Part shown: in pieces, positions 8,036-17,434 of the stretch
How positions within the stretch are numbered: the stretch's first letter is position 1
Layout of the letters: every line of letters begins with the position of its first letter
Assembly (NCBI RefSeq): GCF_014925385.1
Contig: NZ_JACSDK010000009.1
Coordinates: 310,001 to 374,000 of the forward strand
Length of the DNA: 64,000 nt
From: Pelagibius marinus
Lineage (GTDB): Bacteria; Pseudomonadota; Alphaproteobacteria; Kiloniellales; Kiloniellaceae
Direction: 5' to 3'
Notes under the pieces: generated by a model
Told to the model about the DNA's origin: nothing
The model's input: the letters and a program-made list of their open reading frames with translations, nothing else
The model's database searches: none
Translations under genes and position numbers: made by a program

Positions 8036-9136
8036 TCAGGCCGTCGCCCCGACGCTGGGCGGCGCAAAGCGATGTGTCTCCAGGCAGCGGGTGCGCAGCT
8101 TCTCGCGGTCCATCTCCGGCCACCAGCCGGCGGGCAGAATGATCTCGCCCGCCTTGAAGGGCAGCGGCTCGGCCAAAAGGCGCGCCTCCGGACGGATCTT
8201 CACGAAGCCGTTGAACTCGCCGGCGTTGTCGATCAGGCCGTCGGCGACGCGCGCCTCCATCCAGCAATTGATCTCGGCGCCCAGGCCGTCGCCCAGGACG
8301 GCGCCCAGCCCCTTGGCCTGGAGATAGCGGATCGCCTGCTCCAGGCCCGCCAAAGAGCCGAAGCGCTTCAGCTTCACCTTGCAGAGGCCGACGCCGTCGA
8401 TGGCGGCGGCGCGGTCGATGTCGGTCAGGGTGCAGATCGGCTCGTCCAGCATCAGCGGCACGCGCGACACGATGGCCACCGCCGCGTTGGCCTGCCAGTC
8501 CTCGGCCGCGCAGGGCTGCTCGAAGAGCTCGACGCCCGCCGGATCGATGGCGGCGGCGAAGCAGCAGCCCGCTTCGCGGCTGTAGGCGCGGTTGGCGTCG
8601 ATGCGCAGCGTCGCGCGCCCGGCCACGCATTCCTGAATCCAGACCAGGCGTTCGATGTCCCCCGCCAGGTCCTTGCCGACCTTGATCTTGAAGGTGCGGA
8701 AGCCCTGCTCCAGGCGCTGCTCCACCTCCTCGGCGATGGCGCCGCGCTCGCTGGCGTTGAAGGCGGTGAGCAGGCGGAAGCGCCGCTCGGTCTTGTTGAC
8801 CAGGCGTTCGGCCCCTTCCAGCATCTCGATGGCGGTGACCAGCGCCGTGGCCGCGACCTTGCTTTCTTTCGAGCGGGCCAGCACCCGGCGCTTGGCCTCT
8901 TCCGCCTCCATGCCGAGCAGCTGCTCGGCCATCTCCCGCGCGAAGGCCCAGCCGCCCTCGCGGGTCTCGGCGCTGGAGCCCGGCGAGATGTGCTGCTCGC
9001 CCCAGCCGACCGCCCCGGCCTCGTCGCGAACCTCCACCAGCAGGGGCTCGAAGCTCTCGAAGGTTCGGTAGGACAGGCGGTAGGGCGTCGTCAGCGGCAG
9101 GTCGACGCGGTGGAGACTGATTTCACGCAGGCGCAT
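8036..9136 (-). CDS. Enolase superfamily enzyme (mandelate racemase/muconate lactonizing-like)
   Basis: A 366-residue protein with an N-terminal capping domain and a C-terminal barrel. It shows the KxK catalytic motif in FKIKVG and metal ligands in RIDANRAY, LFEQPC and LDEPI. A second general-base lysine lies in CKVKLKRFG, and a late GDGLGAEIN loop follows. Together they match the muconate-lactonizing-enzyme subgroup rather than true mandelate racemases. Reactions in the family start with abstraction of a proton next to a carboxylate, giving racemisation, dehydration or cycloisomerisation. An in-frame GTG at 9148 overlaps the LeuD-like stop as GTGA but has no spacing from AAGAAGG. The ATG at 9136, 12 nt from that box, is preferred here. 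The substrate is unknown. Confidence 0.88.
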   Translation of the reverse strand: MRLREISLHRVDLPLTTPYRLSYRTFESFEPLLVEVRDEAGAVGWGEQHISPGSSAETREGGWAFAREMAEQLLGMEAEEAKRRVLARSKESKVAATALVTAIEMLEGAERLVNKTERRFRLLTAFNASERGAIAEEVEQRLEQGFRTFKIKVGKDLAGDIERLVWIQECVAGRATLRIDANRAYSREAGCCFAAAIDPAGVELFEQPCAAEDWQANAAVAIVSRVPLMLDEPICTLTDIDRAAAIDGVGLCKVKLKRFGSLAGLEQAIRYLQAKGLGAVLGDGLGAEINCWMEARVADGLIDNAGEFNGFVKIRPEARLLAEPLPFKAGEIILPAGWWPEMDREKLRTRCLETHRFAPPSVGATA

Positions 9137-9144
9137 AGCCAGTG

Positions 9145-9765
9145 TCACCCTTCTTCAACGGCCAGCCAGGGCAGGCGCGCGCGGTGCGCCTGCTCGAAGG
9201 CATCGATCTCGGCGGCGAACTCCAGCGACAGGTCGATCTCGTTCAAGCCGTTCAGCAGGCAGTGCTTCTGGAAGGGCTCCGCCTCGAAGGCCAGGGTCTC
9301 TCCCGAGGGCCGTGTGATCTCTTCCGCCTCCAGGTTCACCGTCAGGCGGGGAGCCGCGGCGGCGGAGATCTCCTTGCGCAGGTCTGCCACCGTCGCCTCC
9401 GGCAGGGTGATGGTCAAGAGGCCATTCTTCAGACAGTTGGCGGCGAAGATGTCGCCGAAGCTGGGGGCGATGACGACCCGGAAGCCGGAGTCGAGCAGCG
9501 TGTAGACCGCGCCCTCGCGCGAAGAACCGCAGCCGAAGTTGACCCCGGCGACGAGGATCCGGGCGTCGCGGTACTTGTCCTGGTTCAGGGGAAAGTCGTC
9601 CCGCAGCGCGCCGGCGTCGTCGCGGCGGATGTCGTGGAAGGTGAACTGGGCATAGCCCACCGCGCGCGGCTTCTTGATCATGCGCGCGGGAAAGATCTGG
9701 TCGGTGTTGACGTTGGCCTGCTCCAGCGGCACGGCCACGGCGCTCAGGGTCTCAAAAGGGTCCAT
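9145..9765 (-). CDS. Aconitase-family small subunit (LeuD-like)
   Basis: A 206-residue swivel-domain protein. The LeuD-type landmarks are VNTDQIFPARMI near residue 19 and GVNFGCGSSREGA near residue 74, which lines the substrate pocket. The C-terminal part reads LLNGLNEIDLSLE. In leucine synthesis such a subunit pairs with LeuC to isomerise isopropylmalate. Related pairs hydrate citraconate, dimethylmaleate or methylaconitate. The genomic setting, between catabolic enzymes and without leuA or leuB, argues for a catabolic hydratase rather than leucine synthesis. It starts 5 nt after the large-subunit stop. Confidence 0.87.
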   Translation of the reverse strand: MDPFETLSAVAVPLEQANVNTDQIFPARMIKKPRAVGYAQFTFHDIRRDDAGALRDDFPLNQDKYRDARILVAGVNFGCGSSREGAVYTLLDSGFRVVIAPSFGDIFAANCLKNGLLTITLPEATVADLRKEISAAAAPRLTVNLEAEEITRPSGETLAFEAEPFQKHCLLNGLNEIDLSLEFAAEIDAFEQAHRARLPWLAVEEG

Positions 9766-9770
9766 GGCCG

Positions 9771-11192
9771 TCAGCCCTCCGCCAGCAGGTCGCGCACGTC
9801 GCTCAGATGGCCGGTCACGGCCGCCGCCGCCGCCATGGCCGGGCTCATCAGGTGGGTGCGCCCGCCGCGGCCCTGGCGGCCCTCGAAGTTGCGGTTCGAG
9901 GTGGAGGCGCAGCGCTCGCCGGGCTGCAGGCCGTCGCCGTTGATGGCCACGCACATGGAACAGCCGGGCTCACGCCACTCGAAGCCGGCGCCGAGAAAAA
10001 TCTCGTGCAGGCCTTCCTCTTCCGCCTGGCGCTTGATGAGGCCGGAGCCGGGCACCACCATGGCCGGCACGCGGGCCTGGCGGCCCTTGGCGACGGCGGC
10101 GGCGGCGCGCAGATCCTCGATGCGGCTGTTGGTGCAGGAACCGATGAAGACCCGGTCGACGGCGATGGCGCGCAGGTCCTGGCCGGGCCGCAGGTCCATA
10201 TAGGTCAGCGCGCGCTCCATGCGCCGGCGCTCGTCGGCGTCGCCCTCGGCCGCCGGGTCCGGCACCCGCCCGGTCACCGCCAGGGCCTGGTCCGGACTGG
10301 TGCCCCAGGTCACCATGGGTGCGACCTCCCCGCCGGTGATCTCGACCCGCCGGTCGTAGGCCGCGCCCGGCGCGCTCGGCAGGCTGCGCCAATAGGCCAG
10401 CGCCCGCTCCCAATCCTCGCCGCGCGGCGCGTAGGGGCGGCCCTTCACGTAGTCGAAAACCTTGTCGTCGGGCGAGACCAGGCCGGCGCGGGCCCCGGCC
10501 TCGATGGACATGTTGCAGACCGTCATGCGCTCTTCCACCGAGAGGCCGGTGATGCCGGGTCCGGCGTACTCGATGACGTGGCCGACGGCGCCGCCCGCGC
10601 CGATGCGCGCGATGATGGCCAGGATCAGGTCCTTGGCGGTGGTGCCCGCCGGCAGCGGATCGACCACGTCGACCAGCATGGTCTTCGGCCGCGGCCGCCA
10701 CAGCCCCTGCACCGCCAGCACGTGGGCCACCTCGGAGGAGCCGATGCCGAAGGCGTAGGCGCCCAGCGCGCCGTGGGTCGAGGTATGGGAATCGGCCCCG
10801 GCGATCACCAGGCCGGGCTGGGTGATGCCCTGCTCGGGCCCGACCACGTGCAAGATGCCCTGGCGGATGTCGCCCAGCCCGAAGAGCGTGATGTCGTAGG
10901 CGCGGGTGTCGGCCTCGATCAGCTCGACCATGTTGCGGATCTCCGGGTCGGCGATGGCATCGAGCCCCCGCGCCCGGTCCCGGGTCGGCACGTAGTGGTC
11001 GGCAAAGGCGAAGGCCTGGCCGGGGTTGCGCACCTTGCGGTTCTCCCGGCGGATCTTGTCGAAGGCGTGGAAGGAATTTTCCTGCAGCAGCAGGCGGTCG
11101 ATATAGATCAGGCTCTCCCCGTCGTCGCGCCGGGTGATGACGTGACTCTCCCAGATCCTGTCAAAGATCGTCTTGGGCGCCTCTGTCCCCAT
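9771..11192 (-). CDS. Aconitase-family large subunit (LeuC-like, [4Fe-4S] hydro-lyase)
   Basis: A 473-residue LeuC-type protein. The [4Fe-4S] ligands are Cys353 in FIGSCTNSR and Cys411 and Cys414 in [23 protein letters not shown] and [10 protein letters not shown] are further family blocks. With the adjacent LeuD-like subunit it should form a cytosolic hydro-lyase. Known relatives act on isopropylmalate, citraconate, dimethylmaleate or methylaconitate. The ATG at 11192 follows GGGAGGATC; the open frame upstream to 11288 is untranslated leader. A perfect ATTGT-AG-ACAAT element at 11241-11252 lies about 50 nt upstream, placing this operon in the same putative regulon as the tct operon. Confidence 0.9.
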   Translation of the reverse strand: MGTEAPKTIFDRIWESHVITRRDDGESLIYIDRLLLQENSFHAFDKIRRENRKVRNPGQAFAFADHYVPTRDRARGLDAIADPEIRNMVELIEADTRAYDITLFGLGDIRQGILHVVGPEQGITQPGLVIAGADSHTSTHGALGAYAFGIGSSEVAHVLAVQGLWRPRPKTMLVDVVDPLPAGTTAKDLILAIIARIGAGGAVGHVIEYAGPGITGLSVEERMTVCNMSIEAGARAGLVSPDDKVFDYVKGRPYAPRGEDWERALAYWRSLPSAPGAAYDRRVEITGGEVAPMVTWGTSPDQALAVTGRVPDPAAEGDADERRRMERALTYMDLRPGQDLRAIAVDRVFIGSCTNSRIEDLRAAAAVAKGRQARVPAMVVPGSGLIKRQAEEEGLHEIFLGAGFEWREPGCSMCVAINGDGLQPGERCASTSNRNFEGRQGRGGRTHLMSPAMAAAAAVTGHLSDVRDLLAEG

Positions 11193-11240
11193 GATCCTCC
11201 CGCTCCGCCGGTAATCCCGGCTTTCATTCTCCACATACAA

Positions 11241-11252
11241 ATTGTAGACAAT
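11241..11252. promoter_or_regulatory. Putative operator ATTGT-AG-ACAAT (LeuC-like operon)
   Basis: This is the most symmetrical copy of the shared element, with complete ATTGT and ACAAT arms around AG. It lies 48-60 nt upstream of the LeuC-like start codon on the minus strand. Confidence 0.6.
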
Positions 11253-11347
11253 CCGCGCGGGATTGAAAACTCCGTCACGGTCGATCAAAAATAGCGCTCC
11301 GGAAACGTATAGAACCTCCGGGCCGCCCCTCCGCCTCCGGCCGGGCG

Positions 11348-11359
11348 ATTGTCGACAAA
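11348..11359. promoter_or_regulatory. Putative operator ATTGT-CG-ACAAA (TSUP gene)
   Basis: ATTGTCGACAAA is another copy of the shared element. It lies immediately upstream of the AGGGGA ribosome-binding site of the TSUP permease, where a bound repressor would block transcription. Confidence 0.55.
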
Positions 11360-11373
11360 AAGGGGAAGCTTTG

Positions 11374-12117
11374 TTGGAGCTGGACCTGGTAACCGTCCTG
11401 CTGGTGACCGCGGCAGCCTTCGGGACGGCGGTATTTCACTCGGTCGGCGGCTTTGCCGGCGGCCTGCTGCTGGCGATCTGCCTGGCGCCTATCCTGGGCG
11501 TGAAGGAAACCGTACCGGTGACGGCGACGGCGATGATCGTCTCCAACATGACGCGGGTCTGGGTGTTCCGCCACTCGGTCAACTGGAAGGCCTTCACCGC
11601 GATCTTCGGCGCCGCGGTGCCCTTCATCGTGCTGAGCGCGGTGATCTACATCTCGCTGCCGGTGGCCGTGGTCGCCCTGCTGCTCGGGACCTTCCTGCTG
11701 ATCTCGGTGCCGCTGCGCCGCTACATGGAAAAGCACGACTTCAAGGTCGGCGTGAAGGGGCTGGCCCTGGCCGCGGTGCCCTACGGCCTGATCTCCGGCT
11801 CCACCTTCGGGGCCGGCATGATGCTGGCGCCCTTCCTGCTCGGCTTCGGCCTGGCCGGCGAATACCTGGTCGGCACCGTGGCGGCGCTGGGCTTCGGGCT
11901 CAACCTCACCAAGTCGCTGGTCTTCGGCTTTTCGCCCCTGCTGGGCGCGCCCCTGCTCGCCAAGGGAGTACTGATCGGCCTCTGTACCGTGCCGGGCGCC
12001 TATGTCGGCCGCTGGATCGTGCGCAATACCTCGCTTCGGGTGCACAAGCTCTTCATGGAAGGCTTCATCCTCTGCGGCGCCGCCTATTTCCTGTGGAAAT
12101 TCGCCGAGGGTCTCTGA
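11374..12117 (+). CDS. TSUP (TauE/SafE) family membrane permease
   Basis: A 247-residue hydrophobic protein with about eight predicted membrane segments. It shows the duplicated TSUP pattern, for example [18 protein letters not shown] near the N-terminus and [20 protein letters not shown] in the second half. Family members move sulfite, sulfoacetate or other organic anions across the inner membrane. No ATG fits. The TTG at 11374 lies 7 nt after AGGGGA and begins the first membrane helix, while a TTG at 11371 is an alternative. It is divergent from the LeuC-like operon and has its own copy of the operator. It may export an anion released by the island's enzymes or serve as a second importer. 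Confidence 0.82.
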   Translation: MELDLVTVLLVTAAAFGTAVFHSVGGFAGGLLLAICLAPILGVKETVPVTATAMIVSNMTRVWVFRHSVNWKAFTAIFGAAVPFIVLSAVIYISLPVAVVALLLGTFLLISVPLRRYMEKHDFKVGVKGLALAAVPYGLISGSTFGAGMMLAPFLLGFGLAGEYLVGTVAALGFGLNLTKSLVFGFSPLLGAPLLAKGVLIGLCTVPGAYVGRWIVRNTSLRVHKLFMEGFILCGAAYFLWKFAEGL

Positions 12118-12120
12118 TCC

Positions 12121-12135
12121 CGGCGCAAGGCGCCG
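12121..12135. terminator. Small hairpin between convergent TSUP and nnrS genes
   Basis: CGGCGC-AAG-GCGCCG is a perfect six-base stem exactly filling the gap between two converging genes. No T-run follows on either strand, so its role as a terminator is uncertain. Confidence 0.35.
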
Positions 12136-13320
12136 CTAGTCCGCGAGGTGGAGCCGGCCGTAGCGGAGGACGAAGAGCCCGAAGGCGGCGACCCACAGAA
12201 GCCCCGAGGCCCAGAGCAGCGTCACGTAGGCCGACCCGGCCAGGGGAGCCGCCGCCCGCAGGGCCGCCGAAGCCGCAACACCCAGGTAGATCGCCGCGCT
12301 CCAGCCGTCCCCCGTCAGCGGCCGGCCGCTGTGCCCCAGGGTGGCGCGTGTCATCACCGCCACCGTCATGCCGCCGATGGCCCCGGCGGTCAGCGCGTGC
12401 AGGCCGGCGGTGGGCGCCAGGACCTCCGGCAGCAGCACACCCAGGCCCAGCAATGCGAGGCCCAGCGGCACCCAGGCGAAGCCGAGATGCAAGCTCCACA
12501 CCAGGGGCTCGGCCAGCGTGCGCAGGCCCTGCCAGCGCGCCAGGCGCGCCAGGTTCAGCCCACCGGCGGCGAGCAGCACCCCGCCGGTCAGCGGATGCTC
12601 GGGCAAAAAGACCCAGAGGCCGAGCCCCGCCGCCGTCGTCAGCAGGCTGAGCCGGTCGAAGTGTCCGAAGCCGGCGGGCAGGGCGGCCGCATTCGTCCGG
12701 GCCAGCCAGTTGCGGGTGAAGTTGGGAATGACGCGCCCACCGATGAGGTTGATGAGCAGCACCACGACGCCGATGCCGAGGCGCTGGCCCAAGCCGCCCG
12801 TCTCCGCCAGGCCGGCGGCCTGGAGATGCATCAGGACATTGGCCACGATCAGCAGGACCAGCGCCAGCGGCATCGGCAGGTTGCGCCAATTGCGCCCCGC
12901 CAGGATCTCGCGCAGGGCGACCGCGAAGAGCAGCACCAGAAAGGCAAGGTCGACCGCGGCGGCGGCAAGCGGCCCGGTAATCGCCGAGCCGGCGGCGGCG
13001 GCGCGGCCGGCGATCCAAGCGCCGAACAGCAGCGCCAGGGGCAGGCCCTGCAGCAGCGGGCGCCCGGTCCAGTTGGGGATCGCCGTCAGCAGGAAGCCGG
13101 CGATCACCGCCGCGGCGTAGCCGAAGACCATCTCGTGGGCGTGCCAGGCCGTATAGTCGAAGGCGGTCGGCAGCGCGGCGGCGGCCTGAAAGACGCAGAG
13201 CCATATTGCCACCGCCACCACCGCCCAGACCCCCGCGGCGAGGAAGAAGACGCGAAAGCCGGCACGCAGCAGCGCGGGGCCAGCCGTCGAGGGCGGGACC
13301 GGCTCGTCCGATTTCGTCAT
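12136..13320 (-). CDS. nnrS: NnrS family membrane protein
   Basis: A 394-residue protein with about twelve hydrophobic segments. NnrS landmarks are AWHAHEMVFGYAAAVIAGFL near residue 60, IPNWTGRPLLQG, a GGRVIPNFTRNWL block and TRATLGHSGRPL near the C-terminus. The histidines in these blocks fit the known heme- and copper-containing NnrS proteins. These protect cells from NO and associated iron-nitrosyl damage. The gene is last in the nir operon and its ATG overlaps the HHE-protein stop as ATGA. It should therefore be made together with nitrite reductase. Confidence 0.92.
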   Translation of the reverse strand: MTKSDEPVPPSTAGPALLRAGFRVFFLAAGVWAVVAVAIWLCVFQAAAALPTAFDYTAWHAHEMVFGYAAAVIAGFLLTAIPNWTGRPLLQGLPLALLFGAWIAGRAAAAGSAITGPLAAAAVDLAFLVLLFAVALREILAGRNWRNLPMPLALVLLIVANVLMHLQAAGLAETGGLGQRLGIGVVVLLINLIGGRVIPNFTRNWLARTNAAALPAGFGHFDRLSLLTTAAGLGLWVFLPEHPLTGGVLLAAGGLNLARLARWQGLRTLAEPLVWSLHLGFAWVPLGLALLGLGVLLPEVLAPTAGLHALTAGAIGGMTVAVMTRATLGHSGRPLTGDGWSAAIYLGVAASAALRAAAPLAGSAYVTLLWASGLLWVAAFGLFVLRYGRLHLAD

Positions 13321-13892
13321 GCCCCTTCCCGCGCCGGCTCCTGCGCGCGGCGCGCGCGCATGCGAACCGCCATGGCTTCGAGATCCTTGGGCGTCAGGCG
13401 CCGGCGCGCCAACGGCAGGACCACCGCGTTTTCCAGCGCCAGGTGGCGCCGCTCGCTGCGCGCGAATTCGAGCATCGCCTCGCGCAGGCCGGACTGCGCC
13501 GCGCCGGCGCGCCCTTCACGCAGCGCCGCCTCCAGGCCGGTGTTCATGCGCTCGGCCAGCACACGGCCGCCGGCGTGCTCGGCCGTCAGCGCGGTGAAAA
13601 CCCGCTCGATCTCGTCTTCCGGGGGGCAACGACGCCGCATCATGGGGTAGAGGTCCTCTTCCTCGTCTTGGATGTGCAGCACCAGGTCATGGCGCAAAAA
13701 GGCAATGACTTCCGCCGCCAGGCGCCGGTCCAGGCGGTCGGCGCGGGCCATCTCTTCGAGCAGGTTGCAGAGCTCGCGCTGACGGAAGTGTTCGGCGAAG
13801 AAGAAATCGAGCGGGTCGTCGAGAAGCGCCGTCGAACTCGGTTCGATCCGGCTCTTTTCGGGCGGCGGCGGACCTTTGTTCCCGGCACACAT
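13317..13892 (-). CDS. Hemerythrin HHE-domain protein
   Basis: A 191-residue protein with an HHE cation-binding fold. Metal-ligand candidates are AEHFRQREL near residue 35, FLRHDLVLHIQDEEEDLYP near residue 66, TAEHAGG near residue 105 and RRHLALENAVVLP near residue 148. Such diiron proteins in denitrification loci are linked to NO or oxygen binding and to repair of iron centres. GGAGGAAGG lies before the ATG. It lies between the sirohydrochlorin chelatase gene and nnrS in the nir operon. It is a different type from the bacteriohemerythrin at 28.6 kb. Confidence 0.85.
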   Translation of the reverse strand: MCAGNKGPPPPEKSRIEPSSTALLDDPLDFFFAEHFRQRELCNLLEEMARADRLDRRLAAEVIAFLRHDLVLHIQDEEEDLYPMMRRRCPPEDEIERVFTALTAEHAGGRVLAERMNTGLEAALREGRAGAAQSGLREAMLEFARSERRHLALENAVVLPLARRRLTPKDLEAMAVRMRARRAQEPAREGA

Positions 13893-13967
13893 GGCGACCT
13901 TCCTCCCTCTTCAGTTTCCCGGCGGCGGCGCGCGCGTCCTCCTCAATCTCTTCTCTAGCGTCCGTGG

Positions 13968-14726
13968 TCAGGCCGCGCGGCGTCCGGCCCGGGCGGCCAG
14001 CGCCGTCGCCACGATCGCCGCGACCCTGTCATGCCGGCCGATGGAGTCGAGCAGCAGGCCGTCAAACCCGGCCGCGGCGAGGGCCTGCGGAATATCGCTC
14101 GCGACATGGCCGGCGCGCCCGGCGAAGAACGGCAGGCAGAGCGCCGGGCCCTCGATCTGCGCCGCCTCCGCAAGGAACGGCGCCTCGTCGATGAAGCCGG
14201 GGCGCACTTGGCGGAAAACCGCCGCCCCGGCGATGATGCGCAGCGCCGCGGCGACCGCCTCGCGCGGGGCGGGGTCGCTCGGCGAGCCATGCGCGGCAAG
14301 CAGCAGAGTGGTGCGTGCAGGGGGCAGACCGGCGGCCCGCGCGCCCTCCAGCGCGTAGTCCAGGCACAGCCGGTGCAAGGCCGGATCGAGACCCAGCGGC
14401 CCCAGCATCTCGAAGGACCCGCCGCAGGTCCGGCCGATCCGCTGCGGCAGCTTCTCGCGCACGAACCAGCCGTCGGCCATGAAGACCGGGAAGATCAGCG
14501 GCGCCGTACCCGGCAGGGCCGCCAGCGCCGCCTCCAGCGCGCCGGGCGCAGCCAGCGTCGCGCCAGCGACCGTCACGCCGGGCAGCAGGGCCGCCACTCT
14601 TTCCGCCAGGGCGCGGATCGCCCGCTCCGGCCCGGCCGGCGCGGAGGGCGCGCCGTGGGCCACCAGCAGGGCGGCGCGCCGCTCAGTGGCTGGTGCCGTC
14701 CGAGAAGGTGATCTTGTTCCAGACAT
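13968..14726 (-). CDS. CbiX/SirB-type sirohydrochlorin chelatase
   Basis: A 252-residue protein with two CbiX-like halves. LLVAHGAPSAP (His24) and the later LLLAAHGSPSDP carry the paired metal-handling histidines, and FVREKLPQRIG lies in between. The family inserts Fe or Co into sirohydrochlorin. Here iron is expected, giving siroheme, which the NirDL/G/H proteins decarboxylate toward heme d1. The ATG at 14726 lies inside the end of nirN (44-nt overlap) but has AGGGAAG four bases upstream. The precorrin-2 dehydrogenase needed before this step is not in the window. Confidence 0.85.
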   Translation of the reverse strand: MSGTRSPSRTAPATERRAALLVAHGAPSAPAGPERAIRALAERVAALLPGVTVAGATLAAPGALEAALAALPGTAPLIFPVFMADGWFVREKLPQRIGRTCGGSFEMLGPLGLDPALHRLCLDYALEGARAAGLPPARTTLLLAAHGSPSDPAPREAVAAALRIIAGAAVFRQVRPGFIDEAPFLAEAAQIEGPALCLPFFAGRAGHVASDIPQALAAAGFDGLLLDSIGRHDRVAAIVATALAARAGRRAA

Positions 14727-16251
14727 TGTACTTCCCTGAAGGCTTGCGCATGGGCAGGCGTTTCACTTCTTCCAGCGTCGCGGCGTCGTAGACGATGACC
14801 GCGCCCTCGTCCTCCCAAACGCTGACCAGCGCATGGCGCCCGTCACGGTCGAACTCCACATGGGCGACCGTGGCGCCGGCAACGGGGCGGAGGGTCTTCA
14901 CAATCTCGAGGCTCTTCTTGTCGATGACGTGCATGACGTCGCGGTTGGGACCGAAGAAGACGTCGGACCAGACGTAGGACGAGTTCTCGTGGCTGCGCAG
15001 GAAGAAGCCGGGCCCCAGCGTCTCGATGGTGTCGACGACTTCCCAGCTTTCGATGTCGATGACGGTCAGGCGCGGCTCCTTCAGGTGCGGCGTCGCCATG
15101 ACCCTGCGACCGTCGCGCAGCCAGGAAATGCCGGAGCCCAGATGCGGCAGGCCGGGTAGCGGCAGCTCGGCGATCTCCCGCCCCACGGTCAGGTTGACGA
15201 CGACGCCGCGCGCGCCGTCGCGCGAGGCGCCGATGAGGTTGCGGTAGTCCGGCGTGAAGAAGAAGTCGTCGATTGGCTCGGTCACCTCGATGCGGCGCAG
15301 GGCGAAGAGTCCCTCGGCGGTCGGCAGCGCCTCGACCATGCCCTGCTCGTAGCTGTGGACGAAGCCTTCGTAGACCGCACCGGCTTCGGGATCGGTGGCG
15401 ATCTCCCAGACCTCCGGCGCGTCCTTCAGGGCGAGGATGAAGCTGTCGCGCTGCGGTGCCTGGTAGACCGCCGAGACCCGCGACGTAGTCCCGTCCTTGG
15501 AGGCCACGTCGAAAATCCGCTCGACCGAGAGATCCCCGGTCGTGAGGATCGTCAGGGTGCGCGGCAGGTAGTTGGCCACGGCCAGGTGAAGGCCATCCTT
15601 GGAGATCGCAATGTTTCGGCTGTTGAGGCCGGCGCGCACCCGGCCGACCTCCGCCAGGCTCCAGAGGTCGTACTTCTGCACCCAGCCGTCGCGCGACATG
15701 ATGAAGACGAAGCGGCCGTCGGGCGTGAACTTGGGCCCGCCGTGCACGGCAAAGGGCGTCGGAAAGCGGTCCATGACCGTGAAGCGGTCGCCGTCCAGCA
15801 CGCTGACGTGATGGTCGCCGGTCTCGACCACCAGGAAGAGGTTCAGCGGATCGGCCTCGAAGACCGGTGCCCCGGCCGGCGTGTAATCCGGCGCGAAGGT
15901 CCGGCTGGCCGTGATCTGCTCCGCTCCCCAGGCGGGGACCTGCGCCAGCGGAACGCGCACGAAGGCGGCCAGGGCGGCGATCTCCTCCTCGGAGAGCGTC
16001 CCGGCGAAGGCCGGCATCTGGGTCGCCGCGCGCCCCCCGGCGATGATGGTCGACAGCTTGGCGCCGCGCAGGCGGCTGAGGGCCTCGGGGATCAGCGCCG
16101 GGCCTGTTCCGCCCAGCCGGTCGGCGCCGTGGCAGGCCGCGCAGTGCTCTTCATAAAGCGCCGGGCCCGAAGGCTCGGCGAGCGCCGGGACCGCCAGGCC
16201 GCAGCCGACAGCCGCGGCGAGCAGACTAGAGGAAGCGATGCGCCGGATCAT
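14683..16251 (-). CDS. nirN: NirN, c-type cytochrome/d1-domain protein of heme d1 synthesis
   Basis: A 522-residue exported protein. It has a signal peptide to about residue 25, a cytochrome c domain with CAACH (Cys37, Cys40, His41), and an eight-bladed d1-type propeller like that of NirS. NirN is known as the periplasmic dihydro-heme d1 dehydrogenase that finishes the acrylate side chain and passes the cofactor to NirS. It is shorter than NirS, and the last gene of the d1 set, which fits the Paracoccus/Pseudomonas order. The gene overlaps nirJ by 26 nt. Confidence 0.92.
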   Translation of the reverse strand: MIRRIASSSLLAAAVGCGLAVPALAEPSGPALYEEHCAACHGADRLGGTGPALIPEALSRLRGAKLSTIIAGGRAATQMPAFAGTLSEEEIAALAAFVRVPLAQVPAWGAEQITASRTFAPDYTPAGAPVFEADPLNLFLVVETGDHHVSVLDGDRFTVMDRFPTPFAVHGGPKFTPDGRFVFIMSRDGWVQKYDLWSLAEVGRVRAGLNSRNIAISKDGLHLAVANYLPRTLTILTTGDLSVERIFDVASKDGTTSRVSAVYQAPQRDSFILALKDAPEVWEIATDPEAGAVYEGFVHSYEQGMVEALPTAEGLFALRRIEVTEPIDDFFFTPDYRNLIGASRDGARGVVVNLTVGREIAELPLPGLPHLGSGISWLRDGRRVMATPHLKEPRLTVIDIESWEVVDTIETLGPGFFLRSHENSSYVWSDVFFGPNRDVMHVIDKKSLEIVKTLRPVAGATVAHVEFDRDGRHALVSVWEDEGAVIVYDAATLEEVKRLPMRKPSGKYNVWNKITFSDGTSH

Positions 16252-17434
16252 GGCTCTTCCCGCGGAACGGCGTGACGGTCAGCCGCTGCTCGGACTCGAC
16301 GCCGATCTCCGCGTCGGCCATGTAGCAGGCGGGGTCCTCGGCCCAGGGGTCGCCGGTCAGCTGCAGCGCCCGGATGCGGGTGTTGCCGCCGCAGACATCC
16401 CGGTAGGCGCAGGCTCCGCAGCGCCCCTTCAAGGGGCGCGGGCGCAGGCGGAGCTGGGCCAGCATGGGATCGCTGCCGGTCCACAGCTCGGAGAACTTGT
16501 GCTCCTTCACGTTGCCGATGGTGTAGTCGGACCAGTAGGTGTCGGGATGGACCCTGCCCTGCGGGTCGATGTTGGCCACGCCGACGCCCGAGGAATTACC
16601 GCCCCAGGCCGCCAGGTGCGCGCGCAGGTGGGTGATATTCTCCGCCGGAAAGCGCCGCGCCGCCCACTGCAGGAAGTAGACGGCATCGGCGTCGTTGTTG
16701 CCGGTCACGATCTCCAGCGGGTCGCCGGCCTCGGCCGCGGCCCAGGCGCGCTCGAGCAGCAGGTCCATGGCGTCGCGCGAGCGCCGCCAGCTCGCGTCGG
16801 CACCGCGGTGCTTGTCGCCGCGCCCGGCGTAGACCAGGTGCGAGAGATAGAATTTGTCGACGCCCTCGGCTTCGGTGAGGTCCAGCAGCTCGGGCAGCTG
16901 GGCGGCGTTGTCCTCGGTCAACGTGAAGCGCAGGCCGACTTTCACACCGCGTTCCTTGCAGGCGCGCACGCCGGCGAGGCCCTGCTCGAAGGCGCCCTCC
17001 CGGCCGCGGAACCAGTCGTTGGTGGCGCCGATGCCGTCCAGGCTGATGCCGACATAGTCGAAGCCGATCTCGGCGACGCGGTCGGCGGCCTCTCCGACGA
17101 TGCGGGTGCCGTTGCTGGAGAGCGCCAGGTAGAGCTTCATCTCGCGGGCCCGGGCCGCGATCTCGAAGAGGTCCTTGCGGTCCAAAGGCTCGCCGCCGGA
17201 AAGAATGAGCGCCGGAATGCCGAAAGCGCCCAGATCCTCCAGCACCCCCATGGCTTGTGCGTGACTGAGCTCACCGGGAAAATCGACGTCGGCGGAGACG
17301 GAATAGCAGTGGCGGCAGCGCAGGTTGCAGCGCCGGGTGAGGTTCCAGATGACCACCGGCTTGACCGGGCCCTTGCGGCGGCGCGGCAGTGTCGGCGTCA
17401 CGAGCTGGCGCATGTAGTGGGACAGACGAAACAT
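16226..17434 (-). CDS. nirJ: NirJ, radical SAM enzyme of heme d1 synthesis
   Basis: A 402-residue radical SAM/SPASM protein. The CxxxCxxC cluster is RCNLRCRHC (Cys36, Cys40, Cys43), followed by the SGGEP SAM-binding motif. A C-terminal cysteine set is seen in [14 protein letters not shown] and DPACYM. NirJ converts the didecarboxysiroheme propionates to the keto groups of heme d1 in the cytosol. The ATG at 17434 shares one base with the nirH stop and follows AAGGGAAGG. The TTG just upstream is not needed. Confidence 0.95.
   Translation of the reverse strand: MFRLSHYMRQLVTPTLPRRRKGPVKPVVIWNLTRRCNLRCRHCYSVSADVDFPGELSHAQAMGVLEDLGAFGIPALILSGGEPLDRKDLFEIAARAREMKLYLALSSNGTRIVGEAADRVAEIGFDYVGISLDGIGATNDWFRGREGAFEQGLAGVRACKERGVKVGLRFTLTEDNAAQLPELLDLTEAEGVDKFYLSHLVYAGRGDKHRGADASWRRSRDAMDLLLERAWAAAEAGDPLEIVTGNNDADAVYFLQWAARRFPAENITHLRAHLAAWGGNSSGVGVANIDPQGRVHPDTYWSDYTIGNVKEHKFSELWTGSDPMLAQLRLRPRPLKGRCGACAYRDVCGGNTRIRALQLTGDPWAEDPACYMADAEIGVESEQRLTVTPFRGKSHDPAHRFL

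Noticed and set aside
9145-11192. Naming the aconitase-like pair leuC and leuD
   Set aside because: No leuA or leuB accompanies them and they sit in a catabolic regulon, so leucine synthesis is not supported.
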